A DNA stretch of 64,000 nt. Source: JBBQXK01 sp038209775 (GTDB lineage Bacteria; Pseudomonadota; Alphaproteobacteria; Rhodobacterales; Rhodobacteraceae). Shown piece by piece: positions 1-8,128 of this stretch. Every line of letters starts with the position of its first letter. Within the stretch, counting starts at the first letter, position 1. The position numbers and the translations under genes were made by a program. The DNA lies in contig JBBQXK010000010.1 of assembly GCA_038209775.1 (NCBI GenBank), positions 1 to 64,000 of the forward strand. Direction: 5' to 3'. The notes beneath the pieces were generated by a model. That model ran no database searches. It worked only from the letters and a program-made list of their open reading frames with translations, and had not been told where the DNA came from.

Positions 1-140
1 GGATGATCGACGCCATCGTCACCAACACCATGCTGCCGGATATTTCCGCAGAATTCCTTCGCCGGATGATGGCAGGCGGGGAAGTCAATCGCGTGGCCAT
101 CGACGTGAAGGACAACGACTTTACCTATAGCTTTGATTGA
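1..140 (+). CDS. tssH: T6SS AAA+ ATPase ClpV/TssH, C-terminal end only
   Basis: Only the last 45 codons are in the window, reading in frame from base 3 to the TGA at 138. The residues NTMLPDISAEFLRRMM followed by a short beta stretch ending DFTYSFD match the characteristic ClpV C-terminus (pattern NTxLPxxSxExL ... FxYxF). ClpV is the hexameric ATPase that disassembles the contracted T6SS sheath by pulling on the TssC subunit. It heads the run of T6SS genes that fills the next 18 kb, and the next gene starts 14 bases after the stop, so the two are probably co-transcribed. The assignment rests on the short tail plus the context; the AAA+ domains lie outside the window. Confidence 0.8.
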   Translation, partial: MIDAIVTNTMLPDISAEFLRRMMAGGEVNRVAIDVKDNDFTYSFD

Positions 141-154
141 ACAGGAGAAATGAC

Positions 155-1078
155 ATGGCTGCTGCTGCCGGCGAGAAGAAGGATATGAAGATCGACATAA
201 AGATCGACGTTTTCTCGGAATGCCAGAAGAAGGACAAGGACTGGGCTCTCGGGCTCAAGGGCGTTTCAGGCAAATGCAAGCCGATCCCATACAAGGACAA
301 GGTGGAAGCCGATTCCAAGAAATGGACGGACGCGAAACTGAACAAGGCTGCTCTGGATGCGATCAACATGGGGCTGAAGCAGTTTTCCCAGCGCATCGTC
401 CAGTTCAAGGAGGAATTTGACAAGAAAAAGAAGGAAGAAAAGGTAGTCATCAAGGAACTCTGCACTGAATATGATCGCTTTTCCAAAGAGATTGTCGAAG
501 CGCTCGCGGTCTGGATCGAGGAGCAGTTGTCGGGCAAGGCCGACAATGCCAAGTCCCTGAAAGACTGCGGCGGTGCAATCGAAAAACTGGGCAAGATCGA
601 TTTCAAGGGCGCTTTCAGCAAGCCGCGTGAGAGGGTGGTGAACGTGCTGAAGCCGCTGGCAGCGGACACGGGCGGGGACAAGGGCACAGACAAGGCGGTA
701 GAGGAACTGGAGGGCGCGAAGTCCGAACTGCTGGAAACGGGTGATCAGGCCACGTTTGTCATCGACACCCTGATCAAAGCCGCACGAAAGACGAAGTCCG
801 ACAAGAACGTCGATCCGGAACTGGTGGCTTTTGCGCAGAAGGTACTCAAGAACGAAAAGATCTTCGATGCATTTCTGAAGGGTGCGGACGAATTCGGCGA
901 TGCTCTGGATGACGCGTTGGCGGCCGCCAAGAGCGGAAAACTTGACAAGAAGGAAGCCGCGAAACACTTGAAAAGCGTCGAGTCGCTCAAATCCCTCGAC
1001 GCGGATGTCAAGACGGTTCTCGATCTGGCCAACAAGCTCGAACCGGAGTTCAACAAGATCAAAGGCAAACTGAAGTAA
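155..1078 (+). CDS. Unknown Lys-rich helical protein of the T6SS operon
   Basis: 307 residues, function not recognised. The start is the ATG at 155, which has AGGAGA seven bases upstream; a TTG at 137 would overlap tssH but has no ribosome site. The protein is very hydrophilic, rich in Lys, Asp and Glu, almost free of Pro after residue 60, and looks mostly alpha-helical with charged clusters such as DKKKKEEKVV near residue 95. There is no signal peptide and no membrane segment. Four Cys are scattered (for example SECQKK, GKCKP, ELCTEYD, KDCGG). It sits between tssH and the giant sheath fusion with short gaps, so it is probably a T6SS accessory protein or cargo. It does not look like Hcp. Its base composition by eye is lower in GC than the neighbours. 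Confidence 0.75.
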   Translation: MAAAAGEKKDMKIDIKIDVFSECQKKDKDWALGLKGVSGKCKPIPYKDKVEADSKKWTDAKLNKAALDAINMGLKQFSQRIVQFKEEFDKKKKEEKVVIKELCTEYDRFSKEIVEALAVWIEEQLSGKADNAKSLKDCGGAIEKLGKIDFKGAFSKPRERVVNVLKPLAADTGGDKGTDKAVEELEGAKSELLETGDQATFVIDTLIKAARKTKSDKNVDPELVAFAQKVLKNEKIFDAFLKGADEFGDALDDALAAAKSGKLDKKEAAKHLKSVESLKSLDADVKTVLDLANKLEPEFNKIKGKLK

Positions 1079-1181
1079 CACTTGACCGATAGTGTCGAAC
1101 TGGGGACGACGAAATCAATGACGGCGAAAGGTCCGGACAGCGAACGGCCAAGCTTGCCCCTCGGGCGGGACGGGGGACGGC

Positions 1182-4100
1182 ATGGCCGGTAGCTCGCAGA
1201 AATTCATCGCCCGCAACCGCGCCCCCCGGGTGCAGATCGAATATGATGTCGAGGTGTACGGTGCGGAAAAGAAGGTGCAGCTGCCTTTCGTGATGGGTGT
1301 CATGTCCGACCTTGCGGGCAAGTCCGAGGAACCCCAGCCCGCCATCGCTGACCGCAAGTTCCTCGAGATTGACGTCGACACTTTCGATGACCGGATGAAG
1401 GCGATGCGCCCGCGCGTCGCCTTCACCGTGCCGAACACCCTGACGGGCGAGGGCAATCTTGCGGTCGACCTGACTTTTCAGGGGATGGACGATTTCACCC
1501 CCGCCGCCATCGCCCGCCGGGTCGAACCCCTGCGCGTGCTGTTCGAGGCACGGACGCAGTTGTCGAACCTCTTGACCTACATGGATGGCAAATCCAGTGC
1601 CGAGGCACTGATCGAACAGGTTCTGCAGGATCCCGCGCTGCTGACGGCACTTGCCGACACACCCCATCCCGGTCTGGCCGGGACCGCCCCGCCAGACGAG
1701 GGCGCCCCGGGCGGGGTCGCCACCCCCGAGGTGCCGCCGCCGGAACAGGCGGACGACAGCGCCACAGCGTTGGAGGCCCTGCGCCGTGTCGCGCCGGCCC
1801 CGTCCCCGACCGATGACGGCCCGGCCGCAATCCTTGAGGCCCTGCGGATTGCCACCCCGCAAGCCGCATCGGCGCATGATACCGCCGCCGGCACCCTTGC
1901 CGCCCTGCGCATGGCTGCGCCTTCGGTCGCTGCCGTGGAGGACGGCACTGCCGCTGCCCTTGACGCCCTGCGCATAGCTGCGCCGCAGGCCCAGCCGGAA
2001 GCGGATGCAACCGGCGACGCCCTTGCCGCGCTGCGCAGCGCCCCGCCGGTGGTTGTTGCGGCGGACGACGGCGGAGCTAAAATTCTTGACACTTTGCGCA
2101 TGGCCGAGCCGGAGAACGAGCCGGAACCTGATGCCACAGGCGATGCCCTTGCCGCGCTGCGCGGTGCCGCGCCGGTGGTTGTCGCGGTGGATAGCGGCGG
2201 GGCTGCAGCATTGGACGCATTGCGCATGGCCGCGCCGGTGGCCGCACCGGAAGCGGATGCAACCGGCGACGCCCTTGCCGCGCTGCGCAGCGCCCCGCCG
2301 GTGGTTGTTGCGGCGGACGACGGCGGAGCTAAAATTCTTGACACTTTGCGCATGGCCGCCGCGGTGGCCGCACCGGAACCTGATACGACTGACGACGCCC
2401 TTGCCGTGCTGCGCGGTGCCCCGGCGGCGGTTGTTGCGGTGGATAGCGGCGGGGCTGCAGCATTGGACGCATTGCGCATGTCTGCGCCGGTGGCTGCACC
2501 GGAACTTGATGCGACTGAAGACGCCCTTGCCGCGCTTCGCGGTGCCCCGGCGGCGGTTGTTGCGGTGGATAGCGGCGGGGCTGAAGTTCTCGATGCCTTG
2601 CGCATGGCCGCGGCGGTGGCCGCACCGGAACCTGATACGACTGACGACGCCCTTGCCGCGCTGCGCAGTGCCGCGCCAGTTCTTGTCACGGTGGATAACG
2701 GCAGCACTGCCGCCCTAGACGCGCTGCGCATGGCCGCGCCGGTACCGGATGCGACCGATGACGCCTTTGCCGCGCTGCGAAGCGCCGCCCCTGTGGTTGT
2801 CGCGGCGGACGATGGCGGGGCTGCTGCCCTGGACGCGCTGCGTATGGCTTTGCCGGACACTGTGGCGCTTGAGGACGGGAACAGGGTGGCACTTGATGCC
2901 CTTCGGGCGGTGGTGCCCGACGTGGTTGGCGACCGCAGCGATGGCGACGCGCTGGCCAGCCTGCTTGATGCCGTTGCCGAGCGAACCCCTGAGCCGGAAC
3001 CTGACGATCCGCTTGCAATCCTGCGCGACGCACCTGTTTCGACGTTTGCACGGGTGGATGAGGCGCGCGGTGCGCTTGATGCCCTGCGGATGGTTGTGCC
3101 CGTTGCTGAACTGGCGGCTGATCCTGCCGCGCTGGCACTTTCTGCGCTGCGACAGGCGGCCACTCGCGAGGCCGAGCCAGCCACAGTTTCGGAAACTGCG
3201 TTTGATGCGCTTCGGATGGCCCCGCAGCAACAGCATGATGCAGACGATATGGCTGCAGTGCCCCTGTCGGCGCTGCTTGGTGCCATTCCGGAAGCCGTCA
3301 ATCAGCCCGACGCGGCGACCACTGCGCTGGATGCCCTGCGGGTGGTGACCGCGCAGAATGTTTCAGCCCCGCGCGGGGATGACCCTCTGGCCGATCTCGA
3401 CGCGTTCCTGTCGCTTGTTGCGGAGGCTGATCCGCTGGCGGGCCTCGACGATCTGCTGACCCCGGCCCGGCCCGAGGATGCCCCCCTGGCCGATCTCGAC
3501 GCGTTCCTGTCGCCTGTTGCGGAGGCCGATCCGCTGGCGGGCCTCGACGATCTGCTGACCCCGACCCCGCCCGGGGATGACCTTCTGGCCGATCTCGACG
3601 CGCTCCGGTCGCCCGCCGTGGAGGCTGATCCGCTGGCGGGCCTCGATGATCTGCTGACCCCGGCCCGGCCCGAGGACGACCCTCTGGCTGATCTCGACGC
3701 GCTCCTGTCGCCCGTCGTGGAGGCTGATCCGCTGGCAGGCCTTGATGACCTGCTGAGCCCGCAACTGCCCCATGATGACCCGCTGGTGGGGCTGGAGGCG
3801 CTGTTGGCCGAACCCATATCTGCCATCACCGATGACGATGACCCGCTGGCGGGGCTGGAAGCGTTGCTGGCGGGCCCTGCACAATCGGCTGCGGCCAAGG
3901 AGGATGCCTTGACGAACCTTGATGATATCCTGGCGGCCCCGAAACCCAAGGCCCGTCCGGTGTCGGGCTTTGGCCGGATCACCGCACCTGCCCCGTCGCC
4001 CGAGCGCCTGTATCGCCCGGCTTTCCGGATCGCCATCCTGGGTGATTTCACCGGCCGCGCGGCACGGGGTGAGGTGGCCATCGGCGAGGCGATGGCGCGC

Positions 4101-5624
4101 CGGCGCCCGATCCTTCTGGATGTCGATACGGTCGAGGATGTGATCGACGACCTCGCCACGACGCTGGTCCTGCCCATCGGCCCCGAGGGACGCGGCATTG
4201 CGGTGCCGCTGAAGGGGCTGGACAGCCTGCACCCTGACGAGCTTGTGCGGAATGTCGAGGTATTCGATGCCTTGAACAGTTTGCGACAGCGGCTGTCGAC
4301 GCCATCGATGGCAGCCAAGGCAGTGGCCGAGATGCAGGGCTGGGGATCGGCCCATGGCACTGTGGTACAGCCGACGGCCAGCCGTTCGGCGGCCTCGGCG
4401 GTGCCTGTCGACCTGCGCCTGTCGGATTTCCAGCGGCTGATCGGCGACCGTGAGGGCAAGCTGTCCACCCCCTCGCCCGTGGCCGACCTGATCGGGCAGA
4501 TCGTCGGCCCCTATGTCGTGCCCGGACCGAACCCCGAGGCGCGCGCCCTGCGCGGTACGGTGGACGAAGCGATGAGCCACGCGATGCGGCTGATCCTGCA
4601 CCACCCCGAGTTTCAGGCGATCGAGGCGCAGTGGCGCACGCTGGACCTTCTGGCGCGGCGGATCGAGACGGATGGAAAGCTGGAACTGGTCCTTTATGAC
4701 ATCTCGGCCGAGGAAATTGCGGCAGACCTGACGGCGGGAGAGGATCTGTCGAAATCCGGCCTCTACCGGCTGTTGAACGCGCCTTTGCAGGACGAGGGGG
4801 CGGTTGGTTTTTCCGCCATGTTCGGTCTTTACGCGTTCGAGGAGACGCCGCCGCATGCGGCCCTTCTGGGCCGGGTGGGGGCGATTGCGGGGCATCTGCA
4901 ACTGCCGTTCTTCACATCGATGACGGCGGGTTTTCTGGATACTGCCAAACGCGACCGCCATCCGTTGGTGACCAAGGCATGGGATGCCCTGCGCCGCGAT
5001 CCGGCGGCGGCGTGGCTGGGCCTTGCCAGCCCCCGGTTCCTGCTGCGAAGGCCCTATGGGGCGTCTTCGGAACCGGTTGATGCGTTTGACTTCGAGGAAT
5101 TCACCTTGTCCGAGGGGCTGTCGGGGATGCTTTGGGCGAACCCGGTGGCGCTGGTCGCGGTGCTGCTGGCCGAGGCGTGGAACAAGGGACGCGGCAAGAT
5201 GGTGCTGGGCAAGACCATGTCGATGGGCGACATGCCCTATCACATCGTCGAGGACCAGCACGGCGATCAGGTGGCCTTGCCCTGTACCGAGCGCAATGTG
5301 ACCGCCGAAAAGTCCGAGATTGCGGTGTCGCGCGGGTTCATGCCGGTGGTGTCGATCCGGGGGCGCGATGTGGTGCGGCTGGCATCGTTTCAGTCGCTGG
5401 CGGGAACCGAGATCGCGGGGCCGTGGATGTCCGAACCGCCGGTCCGGTCGCCCGATGACGAAGGAGAGTCATTCCGCGCGGACGTGCCTGTTGCAAGCGA
5501 CGCCGCCGCGCAGTCGATGGAGGACGAGCTGGACGCCCTGCTGGCTGGTTTCGGCGCCAGTGCGGCCCCTGTTGACCCGGGTGCGATAGATGCCGATCTT
5601 GCGGCCTTGTTGGAGGGCTTGTGA
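1182..5624 (+). CDS. Giant T6SS sheath fusion: TssB + long repeat linker + TssB/TssC-like
   Basis: 1480 residues. Residues 1-165 are a complete TssB/VipA small sheath subunit (QKFIARNRAPRVQIEYDVE, GVMSDLAGK, KFLEIDVDTFDDRM, FTVPNTLTGEGNL, LLTYMDGK). Residues 196-724 carry about 26 copies of an ALDALRMAAP-type motif spaced about 21 residues apart; residues 734-920 carry about 11 copies of a DPLAGLDDLL-type motif spaced about 15. From 948 a second TssB-like stretch begins (FRIAILGDFTGRAARGE), and from about 1097 a TssC/VipB-like part follows, with QWRTLDLLARR, WLGLASPRFLLRRPYG and FDFEEF matching the large-subunit core. Two more leucine motifs (DELDALL, DADLAALL) close the tail. TssB and TssC normally form the contractile tube as separate proteins of about 165 and 490 residues. 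Start ATG follows GGGGGAC. Component identity is firm; the role of the fusion is unknown. Confidence 0.9.
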   Translation: MAGSSQKFIARNRAPRVQIEYDVEVYGAEKKVQLPFVMGVMSDLAGKSEEPQPAIADRKFLEIDVDTFDDRMKAMRPRVAFTVPNTLTGEGNLAVDLTFQGMDDFTPAAIARRVEPLRVLFEARTQLSNLLTYMDGKSSAEALIEQVLQDPALLTALADTPHPGLAGTAPPDEGAPGGVATPEVPPPEQADDSATALEALRRVAPAPSPTDDGPAAILEALRIATPQAASAHDTAAGTLAALRMAAPSVAAVEDGTAAALDALRIAAPQAQPEADATGDALAALRSAPPVVVAADDGGAKILDTLRMAEPENEPEPDATGDALAALRGAAPVVVAVDSGGAAALDALRMAAPVAAPEADATGDALAALRSAPPVVVAADDGGAKILDTLRMAAAVAAPEPDTTDDALAVLRGAPAAVVAVDSGGAAALDALRMSAPVAAPELDATEDALAALRGAPAAVVAVDSGGAEVLDALRMAAAVAAPEPDTTDDALAALRSAAPVLVTVDNGSTAALDALRMAAPVPDATDDAFAALRSAAPVVVAADDGGAAALDALRMALPDTVALEDGNRVALDALRAVVPDVVGDRSDGDALASLLDAVAERTPEPEPDDPLAILRDAPVSTFARVDEARGALDALRMVVPVAELAADPAALALSALRQAATREAEPATVSETAFDALRMAPQQQHDADDMAAVPLSALLGAIPEAVNQPDAATTALDALRVVTAQNVSAPRGDDPLADLDAFLSLVAEADPLAGLDDLLTPARPEDAPLADLDAFLSPVAEADPLAGLDDLLTPTPPGDDLLADLDALRSPAVEADPLAGLDDLLTPARPEDDPLADLDALLSPVVEADPLAGLDDLLSPQLPHDDPLVGLEALLAEPISAITDDDDPLAGLEALLAGPAQSAAAKEDALTNLDDILAAPKPKARPVSGFGRITAPAPSPERLYRPAFRIAILGDFTGRAARGEVAIGEAMARRRPILLDVDTVEDVIDDLATTLVLPIGPEGRGIAVPLKGLDSLHPDELVRNVEVFDALNSLRQRLSTPSMAAKAVAEMQGWGSAHGTVVQPTASRSAASAVPVDLRLSDFQRLIGDREGKLSTPSPVADLIGQIVGPYVVPGPNPEARALRGTVDEAMSHAMRLILHHPEFQAIEAQWRTLDLLARRIETDGKLELVLYDISAEEIAADLTAGEDLSKSGLYRLLNAPLQDEGAVGFSAMFGLYAFEETPPHAALLGRVGAIAGHLQLPFFTSMTAGFLDTAKRDRHPLVTKAWDALRRDPAAAWLGLASPRFLLRRPYGASSEPVDAFDFEEFTLSEGLSGMLWANPVALVAVLLAEAWNKGRGKMVLGKTMSMGDMPYHIVEDQHGDQVALPCTERNVTAEKSEIAVSRGFMPVVSIRGRDVVRLASFQSLAGTEIAGPWMSEPPVRSPDDEGESFRADVPVASDAAAQSMEDELDALLAGFGASAAPVDPGAIDADLAALLEGL
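1767..3353 (+). repeat. Coding tandem repeats, ALxALR family, about 26 copies
   Basis: Inside the sheath-fusion gene, codons 196-724 repeat a unit of about 21 residues whose core is A-L-(D/A)-A-L-R-(M/S)-A-(A/P)-P, followed by a Pro/Val/Asp-rich spacer. Two alternating subtypes can be seen, ALAALRSAPP with VVVAADDGG and ALDALRMAAP with VAAPEPD. Copies at the 3' side are more degenerate (ALASLLDAVA, PLSALLGAIP). DNA of some units is identical, for example 1995-2106 and 2247-2358, offset by 252 bp, which is four units. Confidence 0.9.
3381..3940 (+). repeat. Coding tandem repeats, PLAxLDxLL family, about 11 copies
   Basis: Codons 734-920 of the same gene repeat a unit of about 15 residues with core D-P-L-A-(G/D)-L-(D/E)-(D/A)-(L/F)-L, separated by acidic or Pro-rich spacers such as TPARPEDD or SPVVEA. 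The last copy reads ALTNLDDILAAPKP and leads into the second TssB-like domain. The family differs from the upstream ALxALR repeats in period, in acidity and in lacking the Arg. Confidence 0.9.
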
Positions 5625-5923
5625 TGAGCGATAGTGTTGACGTGGACGGGGAAGAGGACGAAGACGGCATACCCATGACAATTCTTGCCGTCGGCGGCAG
5701 TTTCTGGGTGTATGAGGGTGTAGAATTACTGGACGACGTGTTGTACGGCACTGGCACCTATCCATTTCCGGTCCGGTGTGCATACTACAAGGATGGTATT
5801 GAGCTGAGGCGGTTTTTTGGCGATGACTTCAGTCCTGGGACGTTCTGGCGTCTCAACCCTGACATCATCGAGCGGCTGCGCCGCGAAAATCTCCTCGTTG
5901 AGGTTTATCCCTACGGCAGATGA
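5624..5923 (+). CDS. Small acidic unknown protein of the T6SS operon
   Basis: 99 residues, not recognised. The ATG at 5624 overlaps the TGA of the sheath fusion by one base, with GGAGG seven bases before it; a GTG one codon upstream is possible. The N-terminus is strongly acidic (DVDGEEDEDG), followed by a compact mixed region with several aromatic residues (GSFWVYEG, PFPVRCAYY, FWRLNPDII). No signal peptide or membrane segment. Placement directly before vgrG suggests a role in spike assembly or cargo handling, but nothing in the sequence proves it. By eye its GC content and codon use are lower in GC than the flanking sheath and vgrG genes, which could mean separate acquisition. Confidence 0.75.
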   Translation: MSDSVDVDGEEDEDGIPMTILAVGGSFWVYEGVELLDDVLYGTGTYPFPVRCAYYKDGIELRRFFGDDFSPGTFWRLNPDIIERLRRENLLVEVYPYGR

Positions 5924-5944
5924 CCATTTGTGGTCTACCGTAGG
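5910..5944 (+). promoter_or_regulatory. Hairpin straddling a stop codon before vgrG
   Basis: CCTACGG (5910-5916) pairs perfectly with CCGTAGG (5938-5944), and inside it GACC (5922-5925) pairs with GGTC (5932-5935) around ATTTGT. The structure includes the stop codon of the small gene (5921-5923) and ends 17 bases before the vgrG ATG. There is no T-run after it, so it may modulate processing, partial termination or translation of vgrG rather than act as a full terminator. Confidence 0.45.
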
Positions 5945-5961
5945 CAAAAGGGGATAGGAAC

Positions 5962-8121
5962 ATGCCGACAGGTGCCATCACGGCCATTCTGGAGAACCGG
6001 AAGCTCAAGATGAGCGGCCCGCTTCCCGAAACCAAGATGTTCATCAAGGCCGCCCGGGTGATCGAGGGGCTGAGCAAGATCTACGAGGCGACGATCGATT
6101 TCATGTCGCTGGACCGTGACATCGACCTGGCGGTGCTGGTCGGTCAGACCCACAAGATCCGCGTCAAGATCGGCGAACAGGAAGGCGGCCAGTGGCGCGA
6201 GTTTGTCGGCACCTGCGTCGAGGCGCAGTTTGTCGGTCTGCACGAAGGCTACAGCTTCTTCTCGCTCGAGATCCGGCCAAGGCTGTGGTTCCTGACCAAG
6301 ACCTCGGGCAACCGCATCTTTCAGAACATGAATGCGGTCGACATCATCAAGAAGATATTCGGCGAACGGGGTTTGACGGACGTCACGTTCAGCACCCGCA
6401 CGCCCGACCCGCGCATCTACTGCGTTCAGTACAACGAGACCGATTTCGACTTCATCAGCCGCCTGATGGAGGAGGAGGGGTTGTATTACTTCTCGAATGT
6501 GAAGGACGGCAAGGACATGCTGTCCATCGTCGACAGCGCCGGTGGGCATCAAGAGGTGCCGGGGGCTGCGACCATCGATTTCAAGCTGCGCGAGCAGAAC
6601 TTCCGCCGGACCGAGGACCACATCTTTGAATGGCGCGGGGGCGAGTCTGTGCGCAGTGGCAAGGTGACGCTGCGCGACTACAACTTTGAAACCCCGCAGG
6701 CCGACAAGACCACGGTAAAGGCAATCCCGAAGGGCAGCCATAACCACAAGAACTATGAACAGTACCGCTATCCGGGCAGCTACCGCGAAAACGCGCTGGG
6801 AGACATCTATTCGCGCGTCAAGATGGAGGCCGAGGCCTGCCGTCACACCCTGCGCGATGGCATCTGCAACGTCCGCACCTTTGCCACCGGGGCCACGTTC
6901 ACGCTGGCCGGGCATTCGAGGGCGTCGGACAACCAGCCGTATCTGGTGACCTCGGGCGTCCATATGATGCAGATCGAGGTGCAGTCCGAGGACGAGACCC
7001 AGCAGGTTCAGAACCAGACCGGCGGCGGCAGCGGTGGTCGCGGGTCGGCCCCCGACATTCCCGGTACCATCAAGTTCGACGAAAAGAACAAGGACAGTTA
7101 TCGCTGCACGTTCCAGACGCTGCCCAAGAACGTGCCTTTCCGCGCGCCGTTGACCACGCCATGGCCAAAGATCCCCGGCATCCTGCTGGCCAAGGTGACC
7201 GGACCTTCGGGCGAGGAAATCCATACCGACAAGTACGGGCGCATTAAGGTGCAGTTTCCCTGGGACCGCGATGTGGTCTGGGCCGGTGACGGCAAGGGCA
7301 AGGAAACATCATCCTGCTGGGTACGGGTGGTCACGCCCTGGTCTGGAAAGAACTGGGGCATGATCCACATTCCCCGAATCGGCCAAGAGGTGGTGATCCA
7401 GTTCGAGGATGGCGACATCGACCGCCCGATCTGCACCGGCATGCTGTACAACGCCGAGGTGATGCCGCCCTATGCGCTGCCTGCGAACATGACGCAGTCG
7501 GGCATCAAGACGCGCAGCAGCAAGGGCGGGGGCGAGGCGAACTACAACGAGCTGGTGTTCGAGGACAAGAAGGATGAGGAATTCATCCGGTTCCATTCGG
7601 AAAAGGATTTCTTCCACACCGTCGAGAACAACGCCATCGTCAAGATCGGCATGGACAAGAAAGACCCCGGCGACACCACGACCGACATCTACAACAGCCG
7701 GACCGAGACCATCCACAAGGGCGACCTGACCCTGACCGTCGCCACCGGCAACGAGATCCGCGACATCAAGACCGACCGCACCGAAAAGATCGGCGCGAAC
7801 GCGACGCAAGAGGTCAAGGGCAACAAGAAGATGGACGTGACCGGCAACTATGAGGGGTCGACGGGCGGCAACTCAAAGGCAGAGGTGACAGGCAACAGCG
7901 ATACTTCGGTCACTGGCACAACCAATGTGAAATCCACCGGCGCGATGACCATCGAATCGCCCGCGTCGATCACGCTCAAGGTCGGCGGCAACTCTATCGA
8001 GATCACCCCGGCGGGTGTTACCATCAAGGGCATCATGATAAAGTCCGAGGCGTCAGCCATGGCAGAGCATTCCGGCTCTGCGATGATGACGATCAAGGGC
8101 GGCATCGTGATGATCAATTGA
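5962..8121 (+). CDS. vgrG: T6SS spike protein VgrG (TssI)
   Basis: 719 residues, the normal size of a VgrG without an added effector domain. Order: gp27-like hub (about 1-390; RIFQNMNAVDIIKKIFGERG and YNETDFDFISRLMEEEGLYYF are typical), gp5-like OB fold (about 415-490; YGRIKVQFPWDRD, SCWVRVVTPWSGKNWG, IPRIGQEVVIQFEDGD), then a beta needle rich in Thr, Gly, Asn and Lys, ending in a DUF2345-like tip (SPASITLKVGGNSIEITPAG). It trimerises on top of the Hcp tube and carries the PAAR tip. The needle ends in GIVMIN with no C-terminal toxin, so any cargo must ride on the PAAR protein or an adaptor. It is followed seven bases later by the DUF6931-like gene. Confidence 0.95.
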   Translation: MPTGAITAILENRKLKMSGPLPETKMFIKAARVIEGLSKIYEATIDFMSLDRDIDLAVLVGQTHKIRVKIGEQEGGQWREFVGTCVEAQFVGLHEGYSFFSLEIRPRLWFLTKTSGNRIFQNMNAVDIIKKIFGERGLTDVTFSTRTPDPRIYCVQYNETDFDFISRLMEEEGLYYFSNVKDGKDMLSIVDSAGGHQEVPGAATIDFKLREQNFRRTEDHIFEWRGGESVRSGKVTLRDYNFETPQADKTTVKAIPKGSHNHKNYEQYRYPGSYRENALGDIYSRVKMEAEACRHTLRDGICNVRTFATGATFTLAGHSRASDNQPYLVTSGVHMMQIEVQSEDETQQVQNQTGGGSGGRGSAPDIPGTIKFDEKNKDSYRCTFQTLPKNVPFRAPLTTPWPKIPGILLAKVTGPSGEEIHTDKYGRIKVQFPWDRDVVWAGDGKGKETSSCWVRVVTPWSGKNWGMIHIPRIGQEVVIQFEDGDIDRPICTGMLYNAEVMPPYALPANMTQSGIKTRSSKGGGEANYNELVFEDKKDEEFIRFHSEKDFFHTVENNAIVKIGMDKKDPGDTTTDIYNSRTETIHKGDLTLTVATGNEIRDIKTDRTEKIGANATQEVKGNKKMDVTGNYEGSTGGNSKAEVTGNSDTSVTGTTNVKSTGAMTIESPASITLKVGGNSIEITPAGVTIKGIMIKSEASAMAEHSGSAMMTIKGGIVMIN

Positions 8122-8128
8122 GGTTGCC

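Noticed and set aside
137..154. TTG at 137 as start of the Lys-rich protein
   Set aside because: It overlaps tssH and has no ribosome site, while the ATG at 155 follows AGGAGA at good spacing.
155..1078. The Lys-rich protein as Hcp
   Set aside because: It is too long, helical and highly charged; Hcp is a beta-barrel ring protein of about 165 residues.
1767..3940. Regular repeats as a CRISPR array or non-coding satellite
   Set aside because: The repeats stay in one open frame, units vary in sequence as protein motifs do, and there are no unique spacers between identical repeats.
1577..5261. Long - strand open frames (574, 388 and 632 codons) opposite the sheath fusion
   Set aside because: They mirror the codon bias and the repeats of the + strand gene, have low-complexity Ala/Ser/Arg products and no domain signals or ribosome sites.
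7500..8121. The VgrG C-terminus as an effector domain
   Set aside because: It is the Thr/Gly/Lys-rich beta needle with a DUF2345-like end, and there is no added domain after it.
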